Part shown: positions 23,985 to 32,416 of the stretch, piece after piece
Position numbering within the stretch: the first letter of the stretch is position 1
Layout: every line of letters begins with the position of its first letter
NCBI GenBank assembly: GCA_044358015.1
Contig: JBIKOO010000008.1
Coordinates: 1 to 64,000, forward strand
Reading direction: 5' to 3'
Length of the DNA stretch: 64,000 bases
Source: Casp-actino8 sp044358015
GTDB taxonomy: Bacteria > Actinomycetota > Acidimicrobiia > Acidimicrobiales > Ilumatobacteraceae
Translations under genes and position numbers: made by a program
Notes under the pieces: generated by a model
Databases searched by the model: none
What the model saw: the letters and a program-made list of their open reading frames with translations, nothing else
What the model was told of the DNA's origin: nothing

Positions 23985-25292
23985 CTATTTGCCAAACACC
24001 TGCTCGGTGTAGGCGTTGGTAAACGTTCGGTTCGGATCAAGAGCGTCCCTTGCCGTTAAGAATTCGTTCCACTGCGGATACAACTTCGATAACTCGTTGT
24101 TGTTCAGAAAATGCATTTTGCCCCAATGGGGTCGACCTTCATAATCAGACATGATGTTGGCCACATCGCGGAAATAGGCCTCGTACGCCATGCCTTTATA
24201 CATATGAACTGCGATGTAGGCCGAATCTCGTCCGGATGCAGTTGACAGAGCAATGTCATCTTTGGCGGTGAAACGAACCTCAACTGGGAAGCTGACGAGG
24301 TGTCCCTTGTCGTCAATCATTTTGCGGATCCGTTGAAGTGCTTCTCCGCAAAATTCTCGCGGTATGGCATATTCCATCTCAACAAACTTGACGATGCGCT
24401 CACTCGCGAAGATGCGGAAACTTTCATCAACGATTTCTGTTTGACCACTAGATGGCAATGCCGTCGCGAGACGAGGAATCAATGTCGGTTTCAAGCGCCC
24501 GAGAGCACACACCGCACCGAACGCATAGTTTTCTAAAAAGGTTTTGCTGTACCACTGCTTGGTACGACTCGGAATATGCACGGGATCGGTCGTTCGGTTG
24601 TTCCGCTTCGTGAGTGCCCATTTGGTGTGAGGGATCCAAAAGAATTCAAAATGTTCATTCGAGTCGACAAGGTCATCAAGATTCTCAATCAGTGCATCAA
24701 GTTTCTGGGCACCCTCAACGGCCCGCAGTCGAAAAGCGGGGACAACATTGAGTGTCACTTGAGTAACGATTCCTAGAGCGCCAACTCCAACCCGTGCCAC
24801 GTCGAGGAGTTCGGGATTTTGTTGGCCATTGATGTCAATAACATCGCCGTGACCATTGACGATTCGTAGGCCCGCCACTTGGCCAGCAATGCCGGTGAGC
24901 CGTGAACCTGTGCCATGAGTCGATGTGGAAATTGCTCCGCTAATTGTCTGATAGGCGATATCCCCGAGATTGGGCATCGCATAACCAAGCTCGAATAGCT
25001 GTTCGTTGAGTTCTGAGATGTGAATTCCGGCTTCAACTGTGACCTGATTCTTCTTTCGATCAACGTGCACGATCTTGTTGAGATGACCCATGTTGATGAG
25101 ATGGCCAAAAGTGAGTGCAGTTGAAGTGAAGCTGTGGCCGGCACCAACGGCTTTCACCGTTCGGTTTGATTTTGCGGCGCGAGCAACAATGTCAGCAACA
25201 TCAGATTCGCTTGCCGGTTCGTTGATCCACTTGGGTTTGATTGATTGATTTTCTGCCCAGTTAGTCCATGTTCCGCGTCGTATTGAACTCAC
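23985..25292 (-). CDS. FAD-linked oxidase, gulonolactone/arabinonolactone oxidase family
   Basis: The product is 435 residues. The N-terminal FAD-binding domain has VKAVGAGHSFTSTALT, where the His is the usual covalent flavin site, and STHGTGSRLTGIAGQV. The C-terminal ALO domain ends with HWGKMHFLNNNELS and DPNRTFTNAYTEQVFG. These enzymes oxidise sugar lactones or alditols with oxygen or another acceptor. The start overlaps the SDR stop by four bases (ATGA), so the two genes are translationally coupled. The true substrate cannot be read from sequence. Confidence 0.9.
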   Translation of the reverse strand: MSSIRRGTWTNWAENQSIKPKWINEPASESDVADIVARAAKSNRTVKAVGAGHSFTSTALTFGHLINMGHLNKIVHVDRKKNQVTVEAGIHISELNEQLFELGYAMPNLGDIAYQTISGAISTSTHGTGSRLTGIAGQVAGLRIVNGHGDVIDINGQQNPELLDVARVGVGALGIVTQVTLNVVPAFRLRAVEGAQKLDALIENLDDLVDSNEHFEFFWIPHTKWALTKRNNRTTDPVHIPSRTKQWYSKTFLENYAFGAVCALGRLKPTLIPRLATALPSSGQTEIVDESFRIFASERIVKFVEMEYAIPREFCGEALQRIRKMIDDKGHLVSFPVEVRFTAKDDIALSTASGRDSAYIAVHMYKGMAYEAYFRDVANIMSDYEGRPHWGKMHFLNNNELSKLYPQWNEFLTARDALDPNRTFTNAYTEQVFGK

Positions 25293-26119
25293 GTAAATGG
25301 TCCTCCGGTCAGGCTCTTGGCGACTACGCTCATTTCTGCGAGCAATGGTTGGCTGTAGGCAACGCGACCCGTTAAGCGTTGCGGGTCACCTGCGCATAAC
25401 TCAAGTGCAGCTTGCGCAATGACTTCCTCGCGTTCGATTTTGAAATCCTCAAGTAGGTCGTGATTGCCAGCACCCGGAGTTGGCACATTGTCCCACGGTG
25501 CCAAGGTATTGACCGCAATATTGACACTGTGAAGTTCGGCGGCCATTCCTAGAGAAACACGCTCGAGTGCGGCCTTACACATTCCGTAGACAGATGAGTT
25601 GCCAGTTGCAAACCATGCCTCGAATGGGGGTCCGACTGGTTTGATGGCGGCACGCGACGAGATGTTCAAAATCCATCCCGCGCCACGTGATCGCATATCA
25701 GGAATTACTCGCTGCGCTAAATCAATTGCGCCCCATACCTGAGTCTCCATCATCAACTTGAAGCGCTTTTCCGGAAAAGAATCAATGGGTAAGAAGAAAG
25801 TCACGGCGGCGTTATTGACCAAGATGTCAATGGGTCCGAGTTCTTGATGCACTTCGTTGATGATGTTCTTGCGATCCTCCGAACTTGATAGATCGGCTTT
25901 GAACGCTGCGGCCTTTCCACCTGCTTGAGTAATTGCGGCAACGGTGTCGCGTAGCGTTCCCTCGTAGCGTGGATCTGGGTCAAGAGTGCGGGCCATGCAG
26001 GCAACAGTGGCTCCTTCGGCTGCCAGGCGACGGGCGATAGCTGCCCCAATACCACGGCTAGCACCCGTGACTAAAGCGGTTTTGCCTTCAAGGCGACGAC
26101 CATCAATTTTCTCTTGCAT
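25289..26119 (-). CDS. Short-chain dehydrogenase/reductase
   Basis: The product is 276 residues with a GGGAGG site before the ATG. The nucleotide motif TGASRGIG, NNAA, and a catalytic Ser-Tyr-Lys arrangement (ISSRAAI... SSVYGMCKAAL) are visible. The Tyr and Lys are in YGMCK, as usual. It would oxidise or reduce an alcohol/ketone with NAD(P). It forms an operon with the FAD oxidase downstream and is divergent from the VOC gene, with a weak operator-like palindrome in between. Confidence 0.92.
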   Translation of the reverse strand: MQEKIDGRRLEGKTALVTGASRGIGAAIARRLAAEGATVACMARTLDPDPRYEGTLRDTVAAITQAGGKAAAFKADLSSSEDRKNIINEVHQELGPIDILVNNAAVTFFLPIDSFPEKRFKLMMETQVWGAIDLAQRVIPDMRSRGAGWILNISSRAAIKPVGPPFEAWFATGNSSVYGMCKAALERVSLGMAAELHSVNIAVNTLAPWDNVPTPGAGNHDLLEDFKIEREEVIAQAALELCAGDPQRLTGRVAYSQPLLAEMSVVAKSLTGGPFT

Positions 26120-26142
26120 AAATCCTCCCGAACAGTCTCAAT

Positions 26143-26159
26143 ACTGTCAGGTCGTCGGG
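26143..26159. promoter_or_regulatory. Weak match to the TCTGACGnnnCGTCAGA operator
   Basis: Nine of the 14 defined bases of the core are kept, and the spacer is GGT as in the site at 3295. It lies between the divergent SDR and VOC genes, 24 bases before the SDR start. It could be a low-affinity member of the same regulon or chance. Confidence 0.3.
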
Positions 26160-26183
26160 GGTCATGAGGTACTGTCCACACTT

Positions 26184-27131
26184 GTGACTGATCTCATTGA
26201 AGCCCCCTCTCGCCGTTTTTTGCATATCTGCTATTGCTGCGATGACACCGACGCGGTGGTTAATTTCTATGTGAATGTTCTCGACATGAAAGAAGTGATG
26301 CGTAATCCGCTCCACCCATCTGATGGGTCGTTATTAGGAATTGATGGCGAGATTGTGAGTGGAGCGGCCTTTGTCTACGACAAACGCGGACCCCGGACAA
26401 GCGCTTCTTTAGAGGTTCAAGAGTGGGTGAGCCCGAAAATGATTGGGACTCCCATCACGGATGCTTCGCGTGTCGGGATGCAAGCCGTTGGCTTTGGTGT
26501 GCCAGATATTGAATCGATGATTGGACGAATGGTGGCGGCTGGATCACGTTTGGTGTCGCGCTCGGCGGCGCCATGGCAAAAGAACTGGGCAACTTTGACC
26601 GATCCGTTCGGTACACAGGTCGACCTCATGCAAGATGAAACAATTCCAGTTGGAGAATCCCGTTTGCGGCACCTGCGGATCACGGTGACCAATATTGAAG
26701 ATTCTTTGTCGTGGTATCACGGAATGGGATTCTTGGACGTTGCTGAACATGCAATTGATGATGGCGACTTCGTGGGATTGAAGGCTGAAGATGGTTCGTC
26801 CGCAATTGGTCGAGCGCTCCGAATGAAGTTGCCTGATGAAGCTGCAGAAATCGTGTTAACGGAATGGTCAAACCCCAAGTCTCACGGTCAACATCCGGCA
26901 GACGCGAATCATGCAGGCCTATTTCGAACCGCTGTTGGAGTTGACGACACTGTTGCGTCGTATGAACGTTTCTTGGCCGAAGGTTGGAAGTTTGAACGCA
27001 AGCCTCGACAAGTTGAACTTGAAGGAACAGCAGTGCCAGACATGTGGATCTGCTTCTTGAATGATCCTGACGGGGTTCCATTCGAATTCGTGCAGCGGCC
27101 GCGTTCAGCGTTCCGCCCTGAAAGGGCTTAG
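26184..27131 (+). CDS. Two-domain VOC (glyoxalase/dioxygenase-fold) protein
   Basis: The product is 315 residues from GTG 26184. Two VOC modules are visible: one beginning LHICYCCDDTDAVVNFYVNV and a second beginning LRHLRITVTNIEDSLSWY, ending with FLNDPDGVPFEFVQ. Metal-binding His and Glu residues of the fold are partly present. VOC proteins include extradiol dioxygenases, glyoxalases and epimerases; the reaction here is unknown. Longer in-frame readings overlap the divergent SDR gene and are unlikely. The stop is close to the convergent SnoaL-like gene. Confidence 0.8.
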   Translation: MTDLIEAPSRRFLHICYCCDDTDAVVNFYVNVLDMKEVMRNPLHPSDGSLLGIDGEIVSGAAFVYDKRGPRTSASLEVQEWVSPKMIGTPITDASRVGMQAVGFGVPDIESMIGRMVAAGSRLVSRSAAPWQKNWATLTDPFGTQVDLMQDETIPVGESRLRHLRITVTNIEDSLSWYHGMGFLDVAEHAIDDGDFVGLKAEDGSSAIGRALRMKLPDEAAEIVLTEWSNPKSHGQHPADANHAGLFRTAVGVDDTVASYERFLAEGWKFERKPRQVELEGTAVPDMWICFLNDPDGVPFEFVQRPRSAFRPERA

Positions 27132-27144
27132 AGACAAGAAATGG

Positions 27145-27576
27145 TCAGTGGGGGAACAGTGAATTTGTCGCCCAGCCGTCAACGGTGACTTTGCGTGACG
27201 CGAATTTCCATTGACCGTTGATTGAGACATAAGAGTCGACGTAACGGCCCCAATGGTCAAGGCCAATGTCGGTAACGACAAAGAAGTACAAGCGACCGTT
27301 CGCATGCGTTTCGTCCATGAGATCGATCTGATGAGTCGTCGTTGAGTGCCGCACATGAGTAAACCCAGCAGCAGCCCCCGTGGCTTCTTTAGTGCCCGTG
27401 AAGATCGTCATCACTTGTTCAATCCCCGAATAGACCCGACCGTCTCCGATATCCATGGTCGCGTCAGGGCTAAAGAGTTCTCGCACTTGGGTGAACCGTC
27501 CAGTGTCCCCATTGGCGTTGTAACGGGCGACAAGATCTCGAATTGACTCTCGAGCGATGATCTGCCAAATCTCCAT
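27145..27576 (-). CDS. SnoaL/NTF2-like protein
   Basis: The product is 143 residues with a GGGAG site before the ATG. The start EIWQIIARESIRDLVARYN and the middle LFSPDATMDIGDGRVYSGIE are typical of SnoaL-like cone-fold (NTF2 superfamily) proteins. These act as small hydrolases, isomerases, dehydratases or binding proteins in catabolism and secondary metabolism. It is divergent from the amidohydrolase at 27736, and the operator at 27685-27705 lies between them. Confidence 0.85.
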   Translation of the reverse strand: MEIWQIIARESIRDLVARYNANGDTGRFTQVRELFSPDATMDIGDGRVYSGIEQVMTIFTGTKEATGAAAGFTHVRHSTTTHQIDLMDETHANGRLYFFVVTDIGLDHWGRYVDSYVSINGQWKFASRKVTVDGWATNSLFPH

Positions 27577-27684
27577 AACACTCCCTTGAACGTGCGTCTC
27601 TTATCCTGAACCAAAGTCCCATTTTCTGGGACCTTGGTCACCGTACTCGGGCTAGATCTATCTTTGGGCGCTTCCATACCGTAC

Positions 27685-27705
27685 AATCTGACGGAGCGTC
27701 AGATT
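27685..27705. promoter_or_regulatory. Palindromic operator, second copy of the 3295 site
   Basis: Perfect 9-base arms AATCTGACG/CGTCAGATT are separated by GAG. The core TCTGACGnnnCGTCAGA is identical in both arms to the site at 3295-3317 and only the three spacer bases and outer bases differ. It ends 30 bases before the amidohydrolase ATG and sits in the divergent region with the SnoaL-like gene. Confidence 0.75.
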
Positions 27706-27735
27706 TGCTGCTGTCGCCTGACTTAAGGGAAAAAC

Positions 27736-28944
27736 ATGACACTTCTTGAATCTCGGCCAGTTCTTGATGACGTGACGTACGGACTCTCAGATGCTGATCA
27801 GCACTATTACGAAGCCGAAGATGCCGTCATTCGCCATTTGCCTAAGGCGCATAAGGCAGCCGTGCGTTGGGTTGAAGTAGATGGTCGCAAAACTTTGCTC
27901 GTTAATGATCGTTTGTTGACACTCATTCCGAACCCTACGTATGACCCAGTCGGCGTTCCTGGTTCACTCGAGATGTACTTCCGTGCGCAGAATCACGGCG
28001 GCAAGGAAATTCGCGACATCATCGAAATGGGCCCCATTCCTCCGGCAGCTCGCTCACGAGAAGCCCGTGTTGCCAAGTTGATCGAACAAGGCGTCGACCT
28101 TGCATGGGTGTTGCCGAGCCTCGGACTTGGACTTGAAGAAATGCTTGCGAACGATGTTGATGCCCTGTATGCGGTTTTCCATAGCTACAACCAGTGGCTT
28201 GACGAAGACTGGGGTTACAACCGCGACAATCGAATCTTGACTGGTCCGTTGATGTCATTAATCGACCCAGTGCGCGCTGAAGCCGAGCTTGAATTAGCGA
28301 TTTCAAAAGGTGCACGTTTCGTGACATTCCGGCCAGCACCGGTGCAGGCGCCTGATCGCTTCCGTTCTCTCGCTGACCCGATGTATGACCGTTTCTGGAA
28401 TATGGCCGCCGATGCTGGAGTTGCGATCGCATTCCATGGTGCCGACTCTGGTTATGGCATTTACCTCGAGCGTTGGGGCGAGAGCCTCAAGTACACCGGC
28501 ATGAAGATGTCAACGTTGACCGAAGTCATGGGAGTGCATATTGAGCGCCCCGTGTTTGACTTGGTCGCATCACTCATTTGCCACGGTCTGTTTGATCGTG
28601 TTCCGAAATTGCAGATTGCCACTGTTGAACTCGGTGCTGGTTGGGTTCCCGACTTGTTGCGTCGATTGAAGCGTTCGTACGGTAAGACCCCGCAGTTGTA
28701 CAAGCGTGATCCAGTTGAAACCTTCTGTTCGAATGTGTCTGTCGCTCCGTTCTACGAAGACGACATCGCAATCTTGAGCAGCCTCATTGGAGCAGATCGC
28801 ATCCTCTTGGGTAGCGACTGGCCGCACCCTGAAGGATTGGCAGCGCCTCGCGATTGGGTGGGTGACTTCGCTGGACTCACCGCCGATGAACGTCGCCTGG
28901 CTTTGCGTGACAACCTCCGCAAAATCTCAGGCATGCCCATCTAA
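27736..28944 (+). CDS. Amidohydrolase family 2 (ACMSD-like) protein
   Basis: The product is 402 residues. The C-terminal motif RILLGSDWPHPEGL, with the Asp that binds metal, and the central VAIAFHGADSGYG region place it in the amidohydrolase_2 family (ACMSD, gamma-resorcylate decarboxylase and related enzymes). The usual N-terminal metal pair is not a clear HxH here: the region near residue 23 reads SDADQHYYEAEDAVIRHLP, in which DADQHYYE replaces D-x-H. It may be a decarboxylase or hydrolase. Its promoter carries the palindromic operator, so it should respond to the same signal as the P450/TauD set. Confidence 0.85.
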   Translation: MTLLESRPVLDDVTYGLSDADQHYYEAEDAVIRHLPKAHKAAVRWVEVDGRKTLLVNDRLLTLIPNPTYDPVGVPGSLEMYFRAQNHGGKEIRDIIEMGPIPPAARSREARVAKLIEQGVDLAWVLPSLGLGLEEMLANDVDALYAVFHSYNQWLDEDWGYNRDNRILTGPLMSLIDPVRAEAELELAISKGARFVTFRPAPVQAPDRFRSLADPMYDRFWNMAADAGVAIAFHGADSGYGIYLERWGESLKYTGMKMSTLTEVMGVHIERPVFDLVASLICHGLFDRVPKLQIATVELGAGWVPDLLRRLKRSYGKTPQLYKRDPVETFCSNVSVAPFYEDDIAILSSLIGADRILLGSDWPHPEGLAAPRDWVGDFAGLTADERRLALRDNLRKISGMPI

Positions 28945-28948
28945 ACCT

Positions 28949-29003
28949 GTGATTCTGGTGCAGAATCGTTGCGCATTTCGCCACTATTCTGCACCAGAAT
29001 CAC
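28949..29003. terminator. Long inverted repeat between convergent genes
   Basis: Two perfect 18-base arms (28949-28966 and 28986-29003) enclose a 19-base loop. Each arm contains its own palindrome, ATTCTG-nnn-CAGAAT. The site overlaps the stop codon of the minus-strand gene. It probably works as a bidirectional terminator hairpin, though there is no run of T. A pair of protein-binding sites is an alternative. Confidence 0.5.
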
Positions 29004-29872
29004 GAGTGGATTGGTGAAAAGGTAGCGGCACTTGTGCTGACGACTCGATGATTGTCGCCTTCGTCAATCAGGTTCACACGTGTACCAACTTTTCCGTTGG
29101 CTCCGACGAAGGCTTCGCCCTGAGTTGTGAACGGTCCGACCTTGCCACGGTTCACGAACATCACATACCAATCACTGATTTGTAATTGGGTTGAACTCAA
29201 TGCTTGCGCTAATTCGGTTGACGAAGTCTCTAAAGCAATGTGTTGTGGCCCGATGTGAAGTGCTGCATCAGGTGACGCTAATTCGGCTGTGAGTAGAGGT
29301 AGCTGCCACACCCCATGTGACATTCGATCTGCGCCAAAAACTTGATGCAGTGGTGGCAAGTCAGGAGAGTCAACGATGTCAATGGGCGGATTATCAATCT
29401 TTTGATAACCCTCTGGAACATCACCAAGGGAAAGACCAACACCGGTTGAAATAGCGATAACTCGCTCGGGGTTGTTGGCATCAACAACGAGAGCCCGACT
29501 GAAGCCCAGGCGACGACCTGTATGCAAATTGTCCGGCAGGATCATCAATTTCTTCACGTCACGGGCCGGATCAAGAATCTGCATGGATGCAATGAGCGGA
29601 TTAGGAACGACGATATTGTCATTGAATCCTCCGCATTCTGGAGAGGCCACACACAGAGGCGCAGCCATAATGCCACCAGTGCTATTTCGCATATCGTGGC
29701 GCAATTTCATGAAATGGCCTTCGGCAACATTGTTATCGAGCGAACCCCATTCGCGTCCGAGATAGCGATATGTCAACAGTGACGTCCACTTCTCCTCGAA
29801 GGACTTCCAGTACTCGTCGGGGGTGGTTCCGCGAATATCGCTCGGTTTGTTTGCGTCTGGCGCGCTAGTCAT
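29000..29872 (-). CDS. Putative hotdog-fold thioesterase-like protein
   Basis: The product is 290 residues with no signal peptide. Two segments look like hotdog halves: GHFMKLRHDMRNSTGGIMAA in the N-terminal half and GPFTTQGEAFVGANGKVGTR in the C-terminal half. This would make it a double-hotdog protein like some acyl-CoA thioesterases. The match is weak and no catalytic residue can be assigned. It is divergent from the isochorismatase-like gene and its end overlaps the inverted repeat. Confidence 0.7.
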   Translation of the reverse strand: MTSAPDANKPSDIRGTTPDEYWKSFEEKWTSLLTYRYLGREWGSLDNNVAEGHFMKLRHDMRNSTGGIMAAPLCVASPECGGFNDNIVVPNPLIASMQILDPARDVKKLMILPDNLHTGRRLGFSRALVVDANNPERVIAISTGVGLSLGDVPEGYQKIDNPPIDIVDSPDLPPLHQVFGADRMSHGVWQLPLLTAELASPDAALHIGPQHIALETSSTELAQALSSTQLQISDWYVMFVNRGKVGPFTTQGEAFVGANGKVGTRVNLIDEGDNHRVVSTSAATFSPIHS

Positions 29873-29903
29873 ACTTAAGAGTTAGCAGATATGAGGGTGC
29901 GGT

Positions 29904-30566
29904 GTGGCAATCTTGGACATGGATGAGAAACAACTGAGTCGCCTGAAAACGCTATTGAATCCTGAGACAACGGCGGTTCTCACCATGGAGTTGCAAAATG
30001 GTGTTGTGGGCTCTGGTGCTTTGATGAAAGCTCTTGTAGTCGAAGTTGAACGCGTCGGGGTGAGGCAAACTGCTGGACGCCTCTGTGACTCGGCCCGACA
30101 GCGGGGAATTCAAGTTGTTCATTGTGTCGCCGAAAATCGTGCTGATGGCCTCGGTGCAATTGATAATTGCAAAGTCTTTGCCATGAATAATCGTTTGCGC
30201 CGCGAGACAGGTTCAACACCAATTGATCAGGGCTCTGAGGGCGCAAAACTTGTTTCTGAACTCGGTCCCGACGATCGCGACATCGTGGTTGCGCGTATTC
30301 ACGGTCTCACACCATTTACTCAAACTTCGCTTGACCAAATTTTGCGTAATCTAGCGACTCGCACTTTGGTGGTCACTGGAGTGTCGATCAATATGGGCAT
30401 TTTCGGAACGGTGATGAGTGCAGTTGATCTTGGTTACAACGTCATCATTGTTCGTGATGGCGTTTGCGGTGTTCCGAGAGAATACGCCGATGCGGTGTTA
30501 GAAAATTCGCTTTCGCTTTTGGCGACAATCGTCACGGCTGATGAGGTCATTGTCGCATGGTCCTAG
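29904..30566 (+). CDS. Isochorismatase-like protein with altered catalytic triad
   Basis: The product is 220 residues from GTG 29904, with GAGGG just upstream. The overall fold pattern of cysteine hydrolases is clear (TAVLTMELQNGVVG, RTLVVTGVSINMGIFGTVMSA, DLGYNVIIVRDGV). The usual Asp (DxQ) is Glu (MELQ), the usual Lys is Arg (VVARIHG), and the nucleophile Cys position appears to be Gly (NMGIF). It may be inactive as a hydrolase or catalyse something else. It is convergent with an LLM oxidoreductase gene. Confidence 0.85.
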   Translation: MAILDMDEKQLSRLKTLLNPETTAVLTMELQNGVVGSGALMKALVVEVERVGVRQTAGRLCDSARQRGIQVVHCVAENRADGLGAIDNCKVFAMNNRLRRETGSTPIDQGSEGAKLVSELGPDDRDIVVARIHGLTPFTQTSLDQILRNLATRTLVVTGVSINMGIFGTVMSAVDLGYNVIIVRDGVCGVPREYADAVLENSLSLLATIVTADEVIVAWS

Positions 30567-30576
30567 ATCAAGACCG

Positions 30577-31431
30577 TTACAACAATTGATCACGCATATT
30601 TGCGTACCGCTCAATAAACGCTGGAACTCCGGACGGATCTTCCCATCCGTCGCGCCCTGAACCAACAATGACTCGTTCGATCCCGAGGTCTCGATACATC
30701 AACAAGGTGTCAAGGGATGGATCACCAAAAGCGACCATTGAGATCGGTATGTCTTGACGGCGCGCGTCGGTTGAAAGTTGGCGAAATTTAGCGACTCGTT
30801 TGGGTACATCCCCCAAAGTGATATCAAGTGGCATCCATCCATCGGCCCACGCAATCGTGTGTTGTGAACCGAGTTTGCCGCCAGCACCAAACCAGATGGG
30901 AGGGTGGGGTTGTTGCATTGGCTTAGGTCGTGACCACACTTTGTCAAAGTTGAAATATTCGCCGTGAAACTCTGACTCGTCATCAACCCAAAGTGAGCGC
31001 AGCGCTCCAACACATTCAGCAAGGGCTCGATATCTCATTGACCATTTAACGTTGCTGTGATTTGCTAACTCCTCTTTGTTCCAGCCCACACCTACTCCAA
31101 ACTGCAGTCGACCATTACTGAGCACATCAAGTGTTGATGCGGTTTTTGCGAGTGCCAAGACATCGTGTTCGAGCGGCAGGGCGACTCCAAGTCCCAAGAG
31201 AAGGTTGGTGGTGTGTTCGCCGATTTGGGTGAGGCTGATGAAGGGGTCCATCATCGTGGTGTATTGCCACGGCATGTCGCCGCCGGTCGGATAGGGCGTA
31301 GCTCGCGAGATTGGGATATGGCTGTGCTCACCAATCCAGATCGAGTCAAACCCGGCGTCCTCAAGCATTGGTCCAAGAACGCGAGGAGCGATGTCTGCGG
31401 GAGTGTTCATCGTTGTGTAGCCGATTTTCAT
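30577..31431 (-). CDS. LLM-class (F420-type) oxidoreductase
   Basis: The product is 284 residues from the ATG that gives MKIGYTTMNTPAD; a TTG seven codons upstream is possible. The TIM-barrel pattern of luciferase-like monooxygenases is visible: FDSIWIGEHSHIPI, GRLQFGVGVGWNKEEL and PHPPIWFGAGG. In actinobacteria such proteins usually use coenzyme F420 to oxidise or reduce alcohols, aldehydes or polycyclic substrates. It is divergent from a second LLM gene 58 bases away, with a partial operator match between them. Confidence 0.92.
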   Translation of the reverse strand: MKIGYTTMNTPADIAPRVLGPMLEDAGFDSIWIGEHSHIPISRATPYPTGGDMPWQYTTMMDPFISLTQIGEHTTNLLLGLGVALPLEHDVLALAKTASTLDVLSNGRLQFGVGVGWNKEELANHSNVKWSMRYRALAECVGALRSLWVDDESEFHGEYFNFDKVWSRPKPMQQPHPPIWFGAGGKLGSQHTIAWADGWMPLDITLGDVPKRVAKFRQLSTDARRQDIPISMVAFGDPSLDTLLMYRDLGIERVIVGSGRDGWEDPSGVPAFIERYANMRDQLL

Positions 31432-31455
31432 GTCGCTGAGCTGTCTCCGCAAATC

Positions 31456-31472
31456 TTGAACGCCATGTCAGA
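31456..31472. promoter_or_regulatory. Partial match to the TCTGACGnnnCGTCAGA operator
   Basis: Ten of the 14 defined bases are kept; the right half TGTCAGA plus the following AAC matches the 3295 site almost perfectly, while the left half is poor. It lies between two divergent LLM genes. It may be a weaker site of the same regulon. Confidence 0.3.
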
Positions 31473-31489
31473 AACGGTACTCTCCATAT

Positions 31490-32383
31490 GTGCGTTTTCT
31501 CTACCAATACCCCGATGCCACTGGGCGAGATGGCGACATGATGGCAGCTGGTCGGATCACCGAGGTCGCCAAGGCTGTTGAAGCGCACGGATTACATGGT
31601 CTGGCCTTCACTGAGCATCCAGCACCCGGTTCGCGTTGGTTAGACGCTGGGGGACACCAGACCCTCGATCCATTCGTGGCTCTTGGGCATGCCGCAGCAG
31701 TAACCGAACGCATTCGACTCGTGACCTACTTGACTGTTATTGCCTACCGCAATCCGTTTTTGCTGGGTAAGTCCGCAGCAACTGTCGATTTGCTGTCGAA
31801 CGGCCGCTTCACGCTCGGAGTCGGCGCTGGTTATCAAAAAGGTGAGTTCAAAGCTCTCGGCGTTGATTTCGAACGCCGCAATGACATCTTTGATGAGTCT
31901 CTCGAGGTTTTGCCAAAGTATTGGTCTGGCGAGCCGGTGTCGTTCATCGGAGACGGGTACGAGGCGCGTGAGATCATTTGTCGACCGGCACCCCTTCAAC
32001 AACCAATCCCGATGTGGATCGGCGGAAATTCACAGTTGACAAAACGCCGCGTCGCTGCGTCGGCCCAGGGTTGGATGCCCATGTTGAGCGCTGAAATAGT
32101 TTCGAACACGACTCGCACACCGAATATCGGCGATATCAAGAAGCTTGGTGAACAAATTTCTGAGGTGAAGCAATTGGCTGGCGTTCGCGCTGCGTCTCTT
32201 GAATTCTTGACGACGTACCCCGATCACAGCATCGGATCAAAGACCGACAATATTGAATACCACCGTGAGCAAATTGAAAAGCTTCAACTCGCGGGAATTA
32301 CCTGGCTTGGTATCCCTGGTTCTTCGACAACAGAGACTCAAACGCTTGAAGTCATTGAGTGTGTCGGTAAAAACTACGTTTGA
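31490..32383 (+). CDS. LLM-class (F420-type) oxidoreductase
   Basis: The product is 297 residues from a GTG start (VRFLYQYPDATGRDGDM). Barrel motifs typical of the family are seen: GLHGLAFTEHPAPGSRWLD, GRFTLGVGAGYQKGEFKALG and QQPIPMWIGGNSQLTKRRV. It is a paralogue rather than a duplicate of the gene at 30577. The substrate is unknown. It is followed 33 bases downstream by a YhdH-like reductase and may share a transcript with it. Confidence 0.92.
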   Translation: MRFLYQYPDATGRDGDMMAAGRITEVAKAVEAHGLHGLAFTEHPAPGSRWLDAGGHQTLDPFVALGHAAAVTERIRLVTYLTVIAYRNPFLLGKSAATVDLLSNGRFTLGVGAGYQKGEFKALGVDFERRNDIFDESLEVLPKYWSGEPVSFIGDGYEAREIICRPAPLQQPIPMWIGGNSQLTKRRVAASAQGWMPMLSAEIVSNTTRTPNIGDIKKLGEQISEVKQLAGVRAASLEFLTTYPDHSIGSKTDNIEYHREQIEKLQLAGITWLGIPGSSTTETQTLEVIECVGKNYV

Positions 32384-32416
32384 TCACACAGGTACAACTT
32401 GTCGTAAGGTGTCGAT

